A stretch of DNA of 64,000 nucleotides from Leifsonia sp. TF02-11 (GCF_017565305.1 NZ_JAGEKP010000024.1:272407-336406); one strand, 5' to 3'; shown: positions 10,379 through 19,075, counted from the first letter of the stretch. The notes: generated by a model not told the origin, from the letters alone. Translations and numbers: made by a program.

Positions 10379-11193
10379 CGCAGTGTCCGTCCATCCGGAT
10401 CCAGCCCGCTCGCGGCGAAGTCCGCGATGAGCCGGGCCATCCCCCGGGGATCCCTGGCGTTCGCGCTGTGGCCCTGACCCTCGATCTCGACGCGCGAGGA
10501 ACGCGGAAGGACGGCCGCCAGCGCGTCGAGCCGGCGTCCGAGATGCGCGGGACTGCGGGAGCCGCCCACGAGCAGGACCGGTACCGGGATCGCGGCGTAG
10601 ACGGACAGCCGATCACCGAGCTCCGCGATGCTCTTCGCGTCGAGGATCTGCCACGGGCCGAGCCTGCGCATGCGCGGGACCAGCGGCACCATCGCCCGGA
10701 CGACCACGCCGAAGGCCGGCGGGAGTCCCACCATGTCCCGGACGAACAGCTGCATCGCCCGTCCGGGACGATCGTTCGCGAGCGCCTCGAGCGCCCGGTC
10801 GATGGCCGCATACGGGCTCGGCAGCTCGGTCTCCAGCGGGGGCTCGTAGAGCACGGCTCCGGAGAAGAGGTGCGGCGAACGCGCCAGGGCCTCCAGCGCC
10901 ACGACCGCCCCCGATGAATGCCCGACGAGGAGGACAGGCGCCGCCAGGCCGGCCGCGATGCTCGCAACGTCCGCCGCTTCATCGGCGATGGATACCGGAC
11001 GGCGCGCCGACGGGCGGTACTGCCGCCGCGTGAACCTGGCGACCGTGTGGGCGGCAGCCAGCTCTCCGGCGACCTTCGCCCAGGAACGGCCGTCGTCCAT
11101 GCCCGGGTGAACGATGAGGATGGTCGGCCCGCTGCCTTCCACCCGGACGTCGGCTCCGGTCGGGTCGTCCACGAGGTTTTCGTGCTCACTCAT
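10375..11193 (-). CDS. Alpha/beta hydrolase
   Basis: 272 residues with the alpha/beta hydrolase layout. The oxyanion-hole strand TILIVHPGMDDGRSW is near residue 30, the nucleophile elbow GHSSG near 95, and a C-terminal catalytic His sits in EGQGHSANARDP near 240. A probable acid lies in the region after VPVLLVGGSRSP. No signal peptide is seen, so it is cytoplasmic. It is the first gene of a leftward operon with the MFS exporter (4-bp overlap). It is divergent from a TetR gene, with two operator palindromes upstream, so induction by a toxic small molecule is likely. The substrate cannot be deduced. Confidence 0.82.
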   Translation of the reverse strand: MSEHENLVDDPTGADVRVEGSGPTILIVHPGMDDGRSWAKVAGELAAAHTVARFTRRQYRPSARRPVSIADEAADVASIAAGLAAPVLLVGHSSGAVVALEALARSPHLFSGAVLYEPPLETELPSPYAAIDRALEALANDRPGRAMQLFVRDMVGLPPAFGVVVRAMVPLVPRMRRLGPWQILDAKSIAELGDRLSVYAAIPVPVLLVGGSRSPAHLGRRLDALAAVLPRSSRVEIEGQGHSANARDPRGMARLIADFAASGLDPDGRTLR

Positions 11194-11202
11194 GATCAGC
11201 TC

Positions 11203-11217
11203 CTTATCAGTGATAAG
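11203..11217. promoter_or_regulatory. TetR-type operator 1 (tetO-like)
   Basis: CTTATCA-G-TGATAAG is a perfect 15-bp inverted repeat, 9 bp from the hydrolase start. It closely resembles the core of classical tetO (CTATCAGTGATAG). Its centre lies 32 bp from the second copy. Confidence 0.8.
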
Positions 11218-11234
11218 TTATGCACTTCATTATC

Positions 11235-11249
11235 CTTATCACTGATAAG
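11235..11249. promoter_or_regulatory. TetR-type operator 2 (tetO-like)
   Basis: CTTATCA-C-TGATAAG is identical to operator 1 apart from the central base. It ends 12 bp before the tetR-like ATG. Two operators three helical turns apart between divergent genes reproduce the tetA/tetR arrangement. They probably repress both the hydrolase-exporter operon and the regulator itself. Confidence 0.8.
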
Positions 11250-11261
11250 CTGTCAAGCATC

Positions 11262-11906
11262 ATGGCAACCAGCGACGCGCGCCCCAGGCTCACGCGGGCG
11301 GCCATCGTCGAGACCGCGCTGCGGCTCCTCGACGAGGTCGGCCTCGATGAGCTGACCACCCGACGGCTGGCCGCGGAGCTCGACATCACCTCCCCCGCGC
11401 TCTACTGGCACTTCGACAGCAAGCAGAGCCTTCTGGATGCGATCGGCGACGAGATCATCCAGCGCTCGGGAATGGGCTCGAGCCCGAGCGGCGAGACCTG
11501 GCAGGAGTGGGTGCTCCGCCGCTCCCGCGGCTACCGTGCGGAGCTCCTGCGTCACCGGGATGGCGCGCGCGTGGTGTCAGCGGTGCGCAACGGCAGCCCC
11601 GAGACCTTCCAGCTGTTCCTGGACGAGATCGACGCCCTGGCCGGCTTCGGCTTCGGCGCCGAGCTGGCGACGAAGACCATCACCGCGTCCACGCACTTCG
11701 TGACGGGATTCGTGCTCGGAGAGCAGATGCGGATCGGTTCGCCCGAGGGGGGCGCCGATCGCCCTGGCGTCCACGAGTCGAGCGACGCCGGCCGGGCGCA
11801 GCTGGCCATCGACCCGCTCGGCGAGGCGATGTTCGACCACGGGGTGGCGCTGATCATCGCGGGGACGGAACGCATGCTCGCGGCCGACGAGACGGAGCGA
11901 GCGTGA
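11262..11906 (+). CDS. TetR family repressor (TetR_C_1 class)
   Basis: 214 residues. The N-terminal HTH (AIVETALRLLDEVGLDEL ... SPALYWHFDSKQSLLDAI) has the LYWH signature typical of true TetR relatives, and a TetR_C_1-like ligand domain follows. ATG 11262 is chosen because the open frame upstream starts inside the operator region. No Shine-Dalgarno is visible, so a leaderless mRNA is possible. It is divergent from the hydrolase and the broken MFS exporter, with two tetO-like sites between. It should bind those sites and be released by a drug-like ligand. Confidence 0.88.
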   Translation: MATSDARPRLTRAAIVETALRLLDEVGLDELTTRRLAAELDITSPALYWHFDSKQSLLDAIGDEIIQRSGMGSSPSGETWQEWVLRRSRGYRAELLRHRDGARVVSAVRNGSPETFQLFLDEIDALAGFGFGAELATKTITASTHFVTGFVLGEQMRIGSPEGGADRPGVHESSDAGRAQLAIDPLGEAMFDHGVALIIAGTERMLAADETERA

Positions 11907-11988
11907 TCGACGCGCCGGCCATCCGCGCGCCGCTCCGACCGCCGCACTCCTGAACTATGGGGTCCGTGCTGCGTGACATCGGCACGCG

Positions 11989-12948
11989 TCAGGGAACGAG
12001 GACGATACGGCCGAAGACGGCGCCATCGTCCATCAGGCGATGGGCATCCGCCGCGCGGTCCAGCGGAATGATCTCGTGGACGATCGGGTGCAGTTCGCCG
12101 CGCGTTGCCGCCTCGAACAGCTCGGCGCGTGCGGCGTCGCGTCGCCCCGGCGGGATGGAGGCGAGGCTGAACGTCGCGACGGATCGCGACTCCTGGAACC
12201 CTCGGAGGAGCCGCGCCCCGAAATCCGCGGGCGGGAACCCTGCCACCGCCCCGACGAGGACGAGGCGGCCGTTGGGTGCGAGCCGGTCGACGAACGCGGG
12301 CATGCCCGGGCCTCCGACGATGTCCACGATCACGTCGAACTGCCGCCCTGCACCGTCGAGCGCGCTTCCGGCCCGGTCGAGCGTCTCCGTCGCTCCCAGG
12401 GCGGTGAGCCGGCGGCCGCGTTCGGCGGACGAGGTGGTCACGGCGACGGCGGAGGCGCCTCCCCGCGCCGCCAGCTCCACCGCGGCGATGCCGATGCTGC
12501 CCGCGGCCCCGCGGATCAGCACGGAGTCGCCCGGCGCGAACGGCGCTCGAGCGAGCGCGAAGCGGGCGACCGTCGCCGCGCTTCCGAGTGTCACCGCATC
12601 GACGGCAGAGAGGTGCTCGGGCAACGCGGTCACATCCTCGACCCGGGCAACGGCATACTCACCGTAGCCGCCCGACGTGCCGGTGAACGCCCAGACCCTA
12701 CGGCCGATCCAGGAGGGGTCGACCTCCGCGCCGATCCCGACGACGACGCCCGCGACTTCGCTGCCGGGGATCATCCCCTGCGGGTAGCCCGAGCCGAGGG
12801 TGCCGCGTCGGATCACGGCGTCCACTCCGCCGACCCCGATCGCCTGCGTCTCGATCAGCACCTGGCCGGTGGCGGGCTCCGGTGACGGGAGATCGACCAC
12901 GGTCATCCCGGCCGGGTCGCCGTACTCCTGGATCGCGATCGCACGCAC
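11989..12948 (-). CDS. NADPH:quinone reductase-like zinc-independent MDR oxidoreductase
   Basis: 319 residues from GTG 12948, which has AAGGAGG 5 nt upstream; the extra 11 codons to 12981 lack a ribosome site. The N-terminal GroES-like fold (IPGSEVAGVVVGIG near 60) is followed by a Rossmann domain with GAAGSIGIAAVELA near 145. The zinc-ligand cysteines of alcohol dehydrogenases are absent, as in quinone oxidoreductases. It should reduce quinones or enones with NADPH in the cytoplasm. It is divergent from a TetR regulator across a 20-bp palindrome, so expression is probably induced by an electrophile. Confidence 0.85.
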   Translation of the reverse strand: MRAIAIQEYGDPAGMTVVDLPSPEPATGQVLIETQAIGVGGVDAVIRRGTLGSGYPQGMIPGSEVAGVVVGIGAEVDPSWIGRRVWAFTGTSGGYGEYAVARVEDVTALPEHLSAVDAVTLGSAATVARFALARAPFAPGDSVLIRGAAGSIGIAAVELAARGGASAVAVTTSSAERGRRLTALGATETLDRAGSALDGAGRQFDVIVDIVGGPGMPAFVDRLAPNGRLVLVGAVAGFPPADFGARLLRGFQESRSVATFSLASIPPGRRDAARAELFEAATRGELHPIVHEIIPLDRAADAHRLMDDGAVFGRIVLVP

Positions 12949-12984
12949 GTGTCCTCCTTCTGGCTGCGGTACTCTCTGCACGGT

Positions 12985-13004
12985 AGTGGACGCCCCCGTC
13001 CACT
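12985..13004. promoter_or_regulatory. TetR operator between oxidoreductase and regulator
   Basis: AGTGGACG-cccc-CGTCCACT is a perfect 8-bp inverted repeat with a 4-bp spacer, between the starts at 12948 and 13043. Size and position fit the operator of the divergent TetR protein. Confidence 0.75.
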
Positions 13005-13042
13005 TGGCCGAAGTGAGATCGTCGGGAGGGTGTTTGACTCAG

Positions 13043-13606
13043 ATGCTCCGCGCGGATGCGCAAGACAACAAGGACCGCATCATCGCGGCCGCTCGAGCGC
13101 TGTTCGCCGAGCGCGGCCTCGACATCGGGATGCGGGAGGTCGCGCGTCACGCCGAGGTCGGCCCCGCGACCCTGTACCGCCGGTTTCCGACGAAGCAGGC
13201 GCTGATCGACCAGGCGTTCGACGTCGAGCTGAGCTCGTGCCGGGCGGTCGTCGAGGAGAGTTGCGCCGATCCTGACCCGTGGCACGGCTTCACTTCGGCC
13301 ATCGAGCGCCTGACCGCGCTGAACACGCGCAACCGGGGCTTCGTCGATGCCTTCCTGTCGGCCACCCCGGGCGGCGCTGCGTTCGAGCGGCATCGTCGTG
13401 AGCTGCTCGCGATGCTGGCGGAGCTCGCGTCGCGGGCGAAGGCGCAGGGCCGACTCCGCCCGGACTTCGTGATCGACGACCTGGTGCTCATCCTGCTGGC
13501 AGGCCGCGGGCTGGGGTCGGTGCCCCCCGCACGCCGGGACGCAGCGGCGCGCCGCTTCGCCGGGCTCGCCGTCGACGCCTTCCGCGCGCCGGTCATCGCT
13601 TCCTGA
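13043..13606 (+). CDS. TetR/AcrR family transcriptional regulator
   Basis: 187 residues from ATG 13043. An in-frame TTG at 13034 would lie only 4 nt from GGGAGGG (13024), so the start is ambiguous. The HTH is clear: IIAAARALFAERGLDIGMRE ... VGPATLYRRFPTKQALIDQ. The C-terminal half carries an effector-domain pattern common in SDR- and oxidoreductase-linked TetR proteins. It is divergent from the quinone-reductase-like gene and should act at the palindrome 12985-13004. Confidence 0.87.
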   Translation: MLRADAQDNKDRIIAAARALFAERGLDIGMREVARHAEVGPATLYRRFPTKQALIDQAFDVELSSCRAVVEESCADPDPWHGFTSAIERLTALNTRNRGFVDAFLSATPGGAAFERHRRELLAMLAELASRAKAQGRLRPDFVIDDLVLILLAGRGLGSVPPARRDAAARRFAGLAVDAFRAPVIAS

Positions 13607-13667
13607 CCAGGTCGCCGGGGGCGCCTCGAGGGTGAGGGTCAGCGCAGCGCGACACACGCTTCGTGCC

Positions 13668-14573
13668 TTACTTCTCCGCTCCCGCCGCCAGTCCTTTGCT
13701 CCAGAACCCCTGCAGGGAGAGGAACATGGCGATGACCGGGATGACCGACAACAGTGCGCCGGTGATGACGGTGGAGTAGCTGACGGGGAATCCCTGCATC
13801 GCTCGCCAGCCGACCAGCCCGACGGTGACCGGCTGAAGGGACGTGTCGGCCAGCATCAGCGACGGGAGCAGGTAGTTCGTCCAGATCGCGACGAACTGGA
13901 ACAGGAAGATCGTGACCATCGCGGGCGCCATGATCCGCACCGACATGAGGAAGATCCGGAACTCGGACGCACCATCGATCCGCCCGGCCTCCAACAGCGT
14001 GTCGGGGACCGAGCTGGCTGCGTAGATGCGGCTGAGGTAGACGCCGAAGGGGCTCACGATGCTGGGGATGAAGACCGCCCAGAAGGTGTTGACCGTCCCC
14101 ATCGCGCTGAAGACGAGATAGAGCGGAACCGCGAGAATCGGAGCCGGCAGCAGCACCGCACCGAGCACCGTGCCGAAGATCGCCTCACGTCCGGGGAAGT
14201 CGAACTTCGCGAGAGCGTAACCGCACATCACCGACAGGAGGGTCGACACCGCACCGCCGACGCCCGCGTAGAGCAGCGAGTTGACGAGCCAGTGCGTGTA
14301 GATGCCGTTCTGTGCGGTGAAGAGCGCCCGCAGGTTTCCGATCAGGTCGATGTCGCCGAACCAGAAGCCGTTTCCCGTGAACAACTCGCCGGACGGCTTG
14401 GTCGCGCTGACGACGAGCCACCAGACCGGCAGGAGGCAGTAGATAGCGAAGATCACCATCACGACGAGGACCAGCGCGCGCGAGGCGGGGCTCACCCGCT
14501 CGAACGGGCTGCGCGCCGACGCGATGCGGGTGCGGATCGGACGTTCGATCACCGGAGCCGTCTGCGTCGTCAT
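13668..14573 (-). CDS. Carbohydrate ABC transporter permease (MalG-type)
   Basis: 301 residues, about six membrane spans. The EAA loop (DTLLEAGRIDGASEFRIFL) near residue 205 docks the ATPase, typical of MalG/LacG-type inner-membrane permeases. ATG 14573 overlaps the stop of the preceding permease by 4 bp (ATGA), so the two are translationally coupled. The longer open frame to 14954 is only the other permease read out of frame. It is the last gene of the binding protein-permease-permease operon. No ATPase gene is in the cluster, so a shared MsiK-like ATPase is probably used. Confidence 0.92.
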   Translation of the reverse strand: MTTQTAPVIERPIRTRIASARSPFERVSPASRALVLVVMVIFAIYCLLPVWWLVVSATKPSGELFTGNGFWFGDIDLIGNLRALFTAQNGIYTHWLVNSLLYAGVGGAVSTLLSVMCGYALAKFDFPGREAIFGTVLGAVLLPAPILAVPLYLVFSAMGTVNTFWAVFIPSIVSPFGVYLSRIYAASSVPDTLLEAGRIDGASEFRIFLMSVRIMAPAMVTIFLFQFVAIWTNYLLPSLMLADTSLQPVTVGLVGWRAMQGFPVSYSTVITGALLSVIPVIAMFLSLQGFWSKGLAAGAEK

Positions 14574-15484
14574 GCGTCCACCCGCTTCGCCGATGCGCGG
14601 AAGACGAACACGGAGAGGACGCAGACGATCGCGCCCACGATGACCGAGAGCGTCGCAGCGTAGTTGAAGTCGTTCGAGGACAGCCACTTCATAGCCGCCA
14701 TGATCGGCGTGTAGTCGGAGGGCAGGTTCGGGGCAATGGTCTTCATCGTGACGGGTTCGTTGTAGAGCTGCGAGGTGCCGATGATGGAGAAGACCAGCGA
14801 GAGCAGCATGGCGGGGCGGATGAGCGGAACTTTGATGCGGAGCGCGGCGCGCCAGCCGGAGCAGCCGTCGAGCGCCGCGGCCTCCATCACCTCGGGCGGG
14901 ATGGCCTGCAGGGCCGCATAGAGCAGGATCATGTTGTAGCCGGTCCATGCCCACGTCAGGATGTTGGCGATCGAGAACGGCAGTGCGGCGTCCGTGACGA
15001 ATGAGATGTCGATGCCGATCGCGTGGAAGGCCTGGACGACAGGGCTCAGCGTCGGGGCGTAGAGGAACGACCAGACGAGCGCCGCGATGACGCCGGGGAG
15101 ACCGTACGGCACGAAGTACGCCAGCCGGAAGAAGCGCTTGCCCGTCGACACCGCGGCATCGAGAAGAAGCGCGAACAGCAGGGCGAGGGCCAGCATGACC
15201 GGGACCTGGATGACCCCGATGAAGAGAACGCGCCAGAGGGACGCCAGGAAGCCGGGGTCCTGGAAGGCACGCAGGTAGTTCCCGATCCCGACGAACTGGA
15301 CGTCCGCGGCGCCGAGTCCGAGTCCGCTGCGCTTGGTGGCGAAGAGGCTCTGGGCGATCGCATAGACCGTCGGGATGAGGTAGACGACCACGAAGAGCAC
15401 GAGGAAGGGCGCCACGAAAGGCAGTGCGCGGCGCCAGCGACGCGAAGCGCTGCGCCGACGGTGAAGGGTGGCTGAGGAGGTCAC
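14570..15484 (-). CDS. Carbohydrate ABC transporter permease (MalF-type)
   Basis: 304 residues from GTG 15484. The N-terminal span FVAPFLVLFVVVYLIPTVYA begins near residue 20; about six spans follow, with an EAA loop PPEVMEAAALDGCSGWRA near 200. This is the MalF/UgpA-like partner of the downstream permease. The stop overlaps the next start. It is separated from the binding protein gene by 92 bp containing a strong stem-loop, which would lower permease expression relative to the binding protein. The sugar transported is unknown; the neighbours suggest an oligosaccharide containing beta-galactoside. Confidence 0.92.
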   Translation of the reverse strand: MTSSATLHRRRSASRRWRRALPFVAPFLVLFVVVYLIPTVYAIAQSLFATKRSGLGLGAADVQFVGIGNYLRAFQDPGFLASLWRVLFIGVIQVPVMLALALLFALLLDAAVSTGKRFFRLAYFVPYGLPGVIAALVWSFLYAPTLSPVVQAFHAIGIDISFVTDAALPFSIANILTWAWTGYNMILLYAALQAIPPEVMEAAALDGCSGWRAALRIKVPLIRPAMLLSLVFSIIGTSQLYNEPVTMKTIAPNLPSDYTPIMAAMKWLSSNDFNYAATLSVIVGAIVCVLSVFVFRASAKRVDA

Positions 15485-15522
15485 GCGGGCATTTCCGTTC
15501 GTGGGATTCGAGGTGGAGCCGA

Positions 15523-15556
15523 GGCCGGGGCGGGCCTGTTCGAGCCCGCCCCGGCC
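15523..15556 (-). terminator. Intercistronic stem-loop after the binding-protein gene
   Basis: GGCCGGGGCGGGC pairs perfectly with GCCCGCCCCGGCC across an 8-nt loop (13-bp GC stem). There is no T-run. Placed between the binding protein and the permeases, it probably acts as a partial terminator or mRNA-stabilising element that gives excess binding protein. Confidence 0.7.
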
Positions 15557-15576
15557 GAGAGAACGATCGCGGCCGG

Positions 15577-16869
15577 CTACTTCGCGACGGTGAAGCCCTG
15601 AGTCTTCAGGGCGTCCGTCGTCGCCTTCTGCGCGGCGTCGAGCGCCTGCTGGTAGGTGCCGCTGCCGTTCGCGACCTTGCCGAGGCCGTCGCCGAGTGTG
15701 GAGGCGGTCACCGACATGACGGGACCCCACTGCCAGCTCGTCGCCACCTTGGCCGACTCATCGCGGAACAGCTGGTAAATGGGCTGCCCGCCGAAATAGG
15801 CGACGGGTGCGTCGAGGGCCTTGTTCTTCAGACCTGCCTTGGACGCCGGCAGGATCGCAGCCGCATCGATGAGGTTCGAGACCGAGTCCGCGTTCGTGGA
15901 CATCCAGAGGGCGAACTCGGTCGCCTCCTTCGGGCTCTTGCAGTCCTTCGTGACGGCGGTGGCAGAGCCTCCCGAGTTCCCGACGGAGTCGGTGCTGCCC
16001 CATCGCGGCATCGGGGCGACGGCCCACGATCCCGAGGACGCGGCGGCGTTGTCGCGAATCAGCGTCGCGGACCAGACCGGACCAACCTCGGCCCAGACCG
16101 TCCCATTGCTCCACGCGGAGTACAGAGCAGCGTCGAAGGCGGGATAGCTGCTGAGCAGGCCCTGCGCCTGAAGGCCCTGCCAGTACGACGCGACCTCGGA
16201 GTTCGCTTTGCTGTCCAGCGAGACACCCCAGGCGTCTCCCTTGGTGGCGAACCACGGGGCCTTGTTCTGCCACGCGAATCCGGCATAGAGGTAGGGGTCG
16301 CTCGGCAGGTTCATGATGCGGGCATTCGGGTCCGCAGCCTTGACCGCAGCGGCAGCCGACGCGAACTGGTCCCAGGTCTTGGGGAGGGCGATGCCCGCCT
16401 TCTCGAAGAGGTCCTTCCGGTAGAAGAGCCCCATCGGAGCGGTGTCCACCGGCACGCCATAGGCATCGCCGTTGACGCCGACGTTGCCCCACACCCAGTC
16501 CGCGAACTGGTCACGGGAGTCCTTGACGTACTCGTTGACGTTCTGCAGTGCGTCCGCCGCGAGGAAGCTGGGGAGTGTCTCGTATCCGACCTGCGCGAGG
16601 CACGGAGCGGTTCCCGCCTTGGCCGCTGTGAGGATCTTGTCGTAACCGCCGGCGCCGCCGTTGGCGATCTGCTCGTACTTGACCTGGATGTCGGGGTGGC
16701 TCTTGTTCCACAGGTCGACCGACTTGTCGTAGCCCGCAGCCCATCCCCAGAACGTGATCTGCGTCTTGCCGCCGGATGCCTCGGGCGACGAACCGCCACT
16801 GCATCCGGAGAGGGCGAATGCGGCGGCTGTGGCGACCGCCACACTCGCCAGCAGGAACTTCTTCTTCAT
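15577..16869 (-). CDS. Sugar ABC transporter substrate-binding lipoprotein
   Basis: 430 residues. The signal peptide ends in the lipobox LSGC (Cys 23 lipidated), and GGSSPEASGG follows as a flexible linker. The body is a family 1 extracellular solute-binding protein: QITFWGWAAGYDKSVDLWNK, then GVPVDTAPMGLFYRKDLFEKAG, a common hinge signature. It should capture a mono- or oligosaccharide at the outer face of the membrane and deliver it to the two permeases downstream. ATG 16869 lies 69 bp from a LacI-type palindrome shared with the divergent GH42 gene, so it is probably induced by the same sugar. Confidence 0.93.
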   Translation of the reverse strand: MKKKFLLASVAVATAAAFALSGCSGGSSPEASGGKTQITFWGWAAGYDKSVDLWNKSHPDIQVKYEQIANGGAGGYDKILTAAKAGTAPCLAQVGYETLPSFLAADALQNVNEYVKDSRDQFADWVWGNVGVNGDAYGVPVDTAPMGLFYRKDLFEKAGIALPKTWDQFASAAAAVKAADPNARIMNLPSDPYLYAGFAWQNKAPWFATKGDAWGVSLDSKANSEVASYWQGLQAQGLLSSYPAFDAALYSAWSNGTVWAEVGPVWSATLIRDNAAASSGSWAVAPMPRWGSTDSVGNSGGSATAVTKDCKSPKEATEFALWMSTNADSVSNLIDAAAILPASKAGLKNKALDAPVAYFGGQPIYQLFRDESAKVATSWQWGPVMSVTASTLGDGLGKVANGSGTYQQALDAAQKATTDALKTQGFTVAK

Positions 16870-16937
16870 GATGACCTTTCGGGTTCCTCATTGAACAGGA
16901 TCGGCGCGCCGGTGCCGTGCGGCCGCAGAGGCAGTCT

Positions 16938-16951
16938 AAACAACGTTGTCT
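16938..16951. promoter_or_regulatory. LacI-family operator, site 1
   Basis: AAACAACGTTGTCT, with the perfect core ACAACGTTGT and a central CG as in LacI/GalR operators. It lies between the divergent transporter operon and the GH42 gene. The same 14 bases occur at 23931, and a one-core-substitution copy at 31432. Confidence 0.85.
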
Positions 16952-17002
16952 CAAAACGCTAGTCTGGGTCTCGACATCGCCTCGGCGACGAATGGAGGAC
17001 AC

Positions 17003-19075
17003 GTGGACGACCGTTGGATTCGATGGCCGCAGCAGACGACGGCAGGCCGCGATCGGCTCGTGGGGTTCGGTGGCGACTACAACCCGGAGCAGTGGGACGA
17101 GAGCGTGTGGCGGGAGGACGCGCGCCTGATGGTCGAAGCCGGCGTCAATCTGGTCACCGTCGGCGTCTTCGCGTGGTCGGCGCTGCAACCCGCTCCCGAC
17201 CGTTGGGAGTTCGGCTGGCTCGATCGCGTCATGGACCTGATGGCCGACCATGGGATCGCCGTCGATCTGGCCACCGCCACCGCCTCCACGCCGAGCTGGG
17301 TGACCACCCTCCATCCCGATGTGCTCGCCGTCGACCGGTTCGGGCACACGATGGCACAGGGCGGCAGGCAGGCCTGGTCTCCGTCGTCCCGCGTCTACCG
17401 GCGGCTCTCTCTGGAGCTGGTCCACCGGATGGCAGAGCGTTACGGGAGCCATCCGGCCCTGGCCCTCTGGCACGTGTCCAACGAACTGGGCGGGCACAAC
17501 GCCCACTGCTACGGCGAGGAGGCGGCGCGGGCTTTCCGGACCTGGCTGCGCGAAAGATACGGGGACTCCATCCAGAGGCTCAACGACGCCTGGCAGACGC
17601 TGGTGTGGAGTCAGCGGTACGCCGACTGGGAGGAGATCCAGCCACCACGGGCGACCTTCACCGACCCGAACCCGTCACAGCTCCTCGACTTCGAGCGCTT
17701 CAGCTCCGATCAGCTGCGTGCCCAGTTGCGGGCGGAGGCGGCCGTCCTTCGTCGGGCGACCCCCGACATCCCGATCACGACGAACCTGATCCTGTTCGAC
17801 GCCGGCAAGCGGATGGCGTACAGCACCTGGACGGACGACCTCGACATCGTCTCCAGCGACCACTACCTGCAACCGGTGCGGGATGCCCATCCGGAAGCCG
17901 AGTTCTCCGCCGACCGGGCGCGGGGCCTCGCCGACGGCCGTCCGTGGATGCTGATGGAGACCGCGCCAGGACAGACGAGCTGGCGCCGGGTGAATCCGGC
18001 CAAGCGCTCCGGGCAGCTCCGTCGGGACGTGTTCTCGTACATCGCCCGCGGATCCGACACGGTGTGCTTCTTCCAGTGGAGGGCCGCCCGCGCCGGCGCC
18101 GAACGCTTCCACTCCGCGATGCTGCCGCACGGCGGCCCCGATACCGATGCTTTCCGGGACGTGGTCGCCCTGGGTCGCGACCTGGCCCGCTGCGCCGAGC
18201 TGGCCGGCTCGGTGGTCGAGGCGGACTGCGCGCTGGTGCTGTCCGAAGAATCGTGGTGGGCCCTCGAACGGGCCGACCACCCCCACAACGGGCTCAGCGC
18301 GACCGAGACGCTGCTCGCCTGGCACCGCGCGCTGACCGACCTGGGCGCCACGGTCGATGTCGTGCCTCCGACCGCAGACCTCGGCCGGTATCCTCTGGTC
18401 GTCGTTCCCCAGCTCTACTTGGTGGACGACGCCGACGCCGAGCGCATCGCCGCCGTGGCCCGCGACGGAGGCACGGTCGTCATCGGCTCCTTCTCCGGCA
18501 TCGTCGACGAGTTCGATCACGTGCGTCTCGGCGGGTACCCCGGAGCGTTCCGCGACCTGCTGGGCCTGCGGGTGGAGCAGTTCTGGCCGCTGCTCGACGA
18601 CGAGACCGTCGTCCTGGACGGCCTCGGCACCGACGGCCGCGCTCGCCGGTGGGCGGAGGTGATCGCGACAGAGGGCGCGAGGGTGGAGGCGACCCTTCTC
18701 GACGGCGACCTGGCAGGTGGCCCGGCCGTCACCCGTATGCGACACGGGGAGACGGGCTCGGCGTGGTACGTCGGCGCCGAACTGGACGGAGACTCGCTCG
18801 GTGCGCTCTTCCGTCGCATCCTCGCCGACCAGGGCCTGGCGCTTCCGCTGGTGTCGTCTCCCGCGTTGCGTGTCGTCACGCGCGTCTCGACGGACGGCGA
18901 CCGTTTCCACGTCCTCATCAATCACTCCGGAGTCGACGAGACCGTCGTCGCGGATGGCACCGATCTGCTCGACGGGTCGTCGCATGCCGGCACGGTCACG
19001 GTGCCAGCGGGCGCTGTGCGGGTGCTCCGGGGCTCGCTGTCGCGTGAGCCGCTCGCCGCGGTCACGGCCGGGTGA
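17003..19075 (+). CDS. GH42 beta-galactosidase
   Basis: 690 residues from GTG 17003, with GGAGG 5 nt upstream. The frame opens earlier at TTG 16946, but that lies inside the operator. The start GFGGDYNPEQW is the GH42 signature. Expected acid/base Glu is E161 (SNELGG) and nucleophile E319 (MLMETAPGQ). The trimerisation and C-terminal domains follow, to the usual GH42 length. There is no signal peptide, so it hydrolyses imported beta-galactosides (or alpha-L-arabinopyranosides) in the cytoplasm. It is divergent from the sugar transporter and shares LacI site 1. The 3' end overlaps the convergent oxidoreductase gene by 14 bp. Confidence 0.93.
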   Translation: MDDRWIRWPQQTTAGRDRLVGFGGDYNPEQWDESVWREDARLMVEAGVNLVTVGVFAWSALQPAPDRWEFGWLDRVMDLMADHGIAVDLATATASTPSWVTTLHPDVLAVDRFGHTMAQGGRQAWSPSSRVYRRLSLELVHRMAERYGSHPALALWHVSNELGGHNAHCYGEEAARAFRTWLRERYGDSIQRLNDAWQTLVWSQRYADWEEIQPPRATFTDPNPSQLLDFERFSSDQLRAQLRAEAAVLRRATPDIPITTNLILFDAGKRMAYSTWTDDLDIVSSDHYLQPVRDAHPEAEFSADRARGLADGRPWMLMETAPGQTSWRRVNPAKRSGQLRRDVFSYIARGSDTVCFFQWRAARAGAERFHSAMLPHGGPDTDAFRDVVALGRDLARCAELAGSVVEADCALVLSEESWWALERADHPHNGLSATETLLAWHRALTDLGATVDVVPPTADLGRYPLVVVPQLYLVDDADAERIAAVARDGGTVVIGSFSGIVDEFDHVRLGGYPGAFRDLLGLRVEQFWPLLDDETVVLDGLGTDGRARRWAEVIATEGARVEATLLDGDLAGGPAVTRMRHGETGSAWYVGAELDGDSLGALFRRILADQGLALPLVSSPALRVVTRVSTDGDRFHVLINHSGVDETVVADGTDLLDGSSHAGTVTVPAGAVRVLRGSLSREPLAAVTAG

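Noticed and set aside
13668..14954. 428-codon version of the MalG-type permease
   Set aside because: The first 127 codons are the upstream permease read out of frame. The ATG overlapping its stop at 14573 gives the normal family length.
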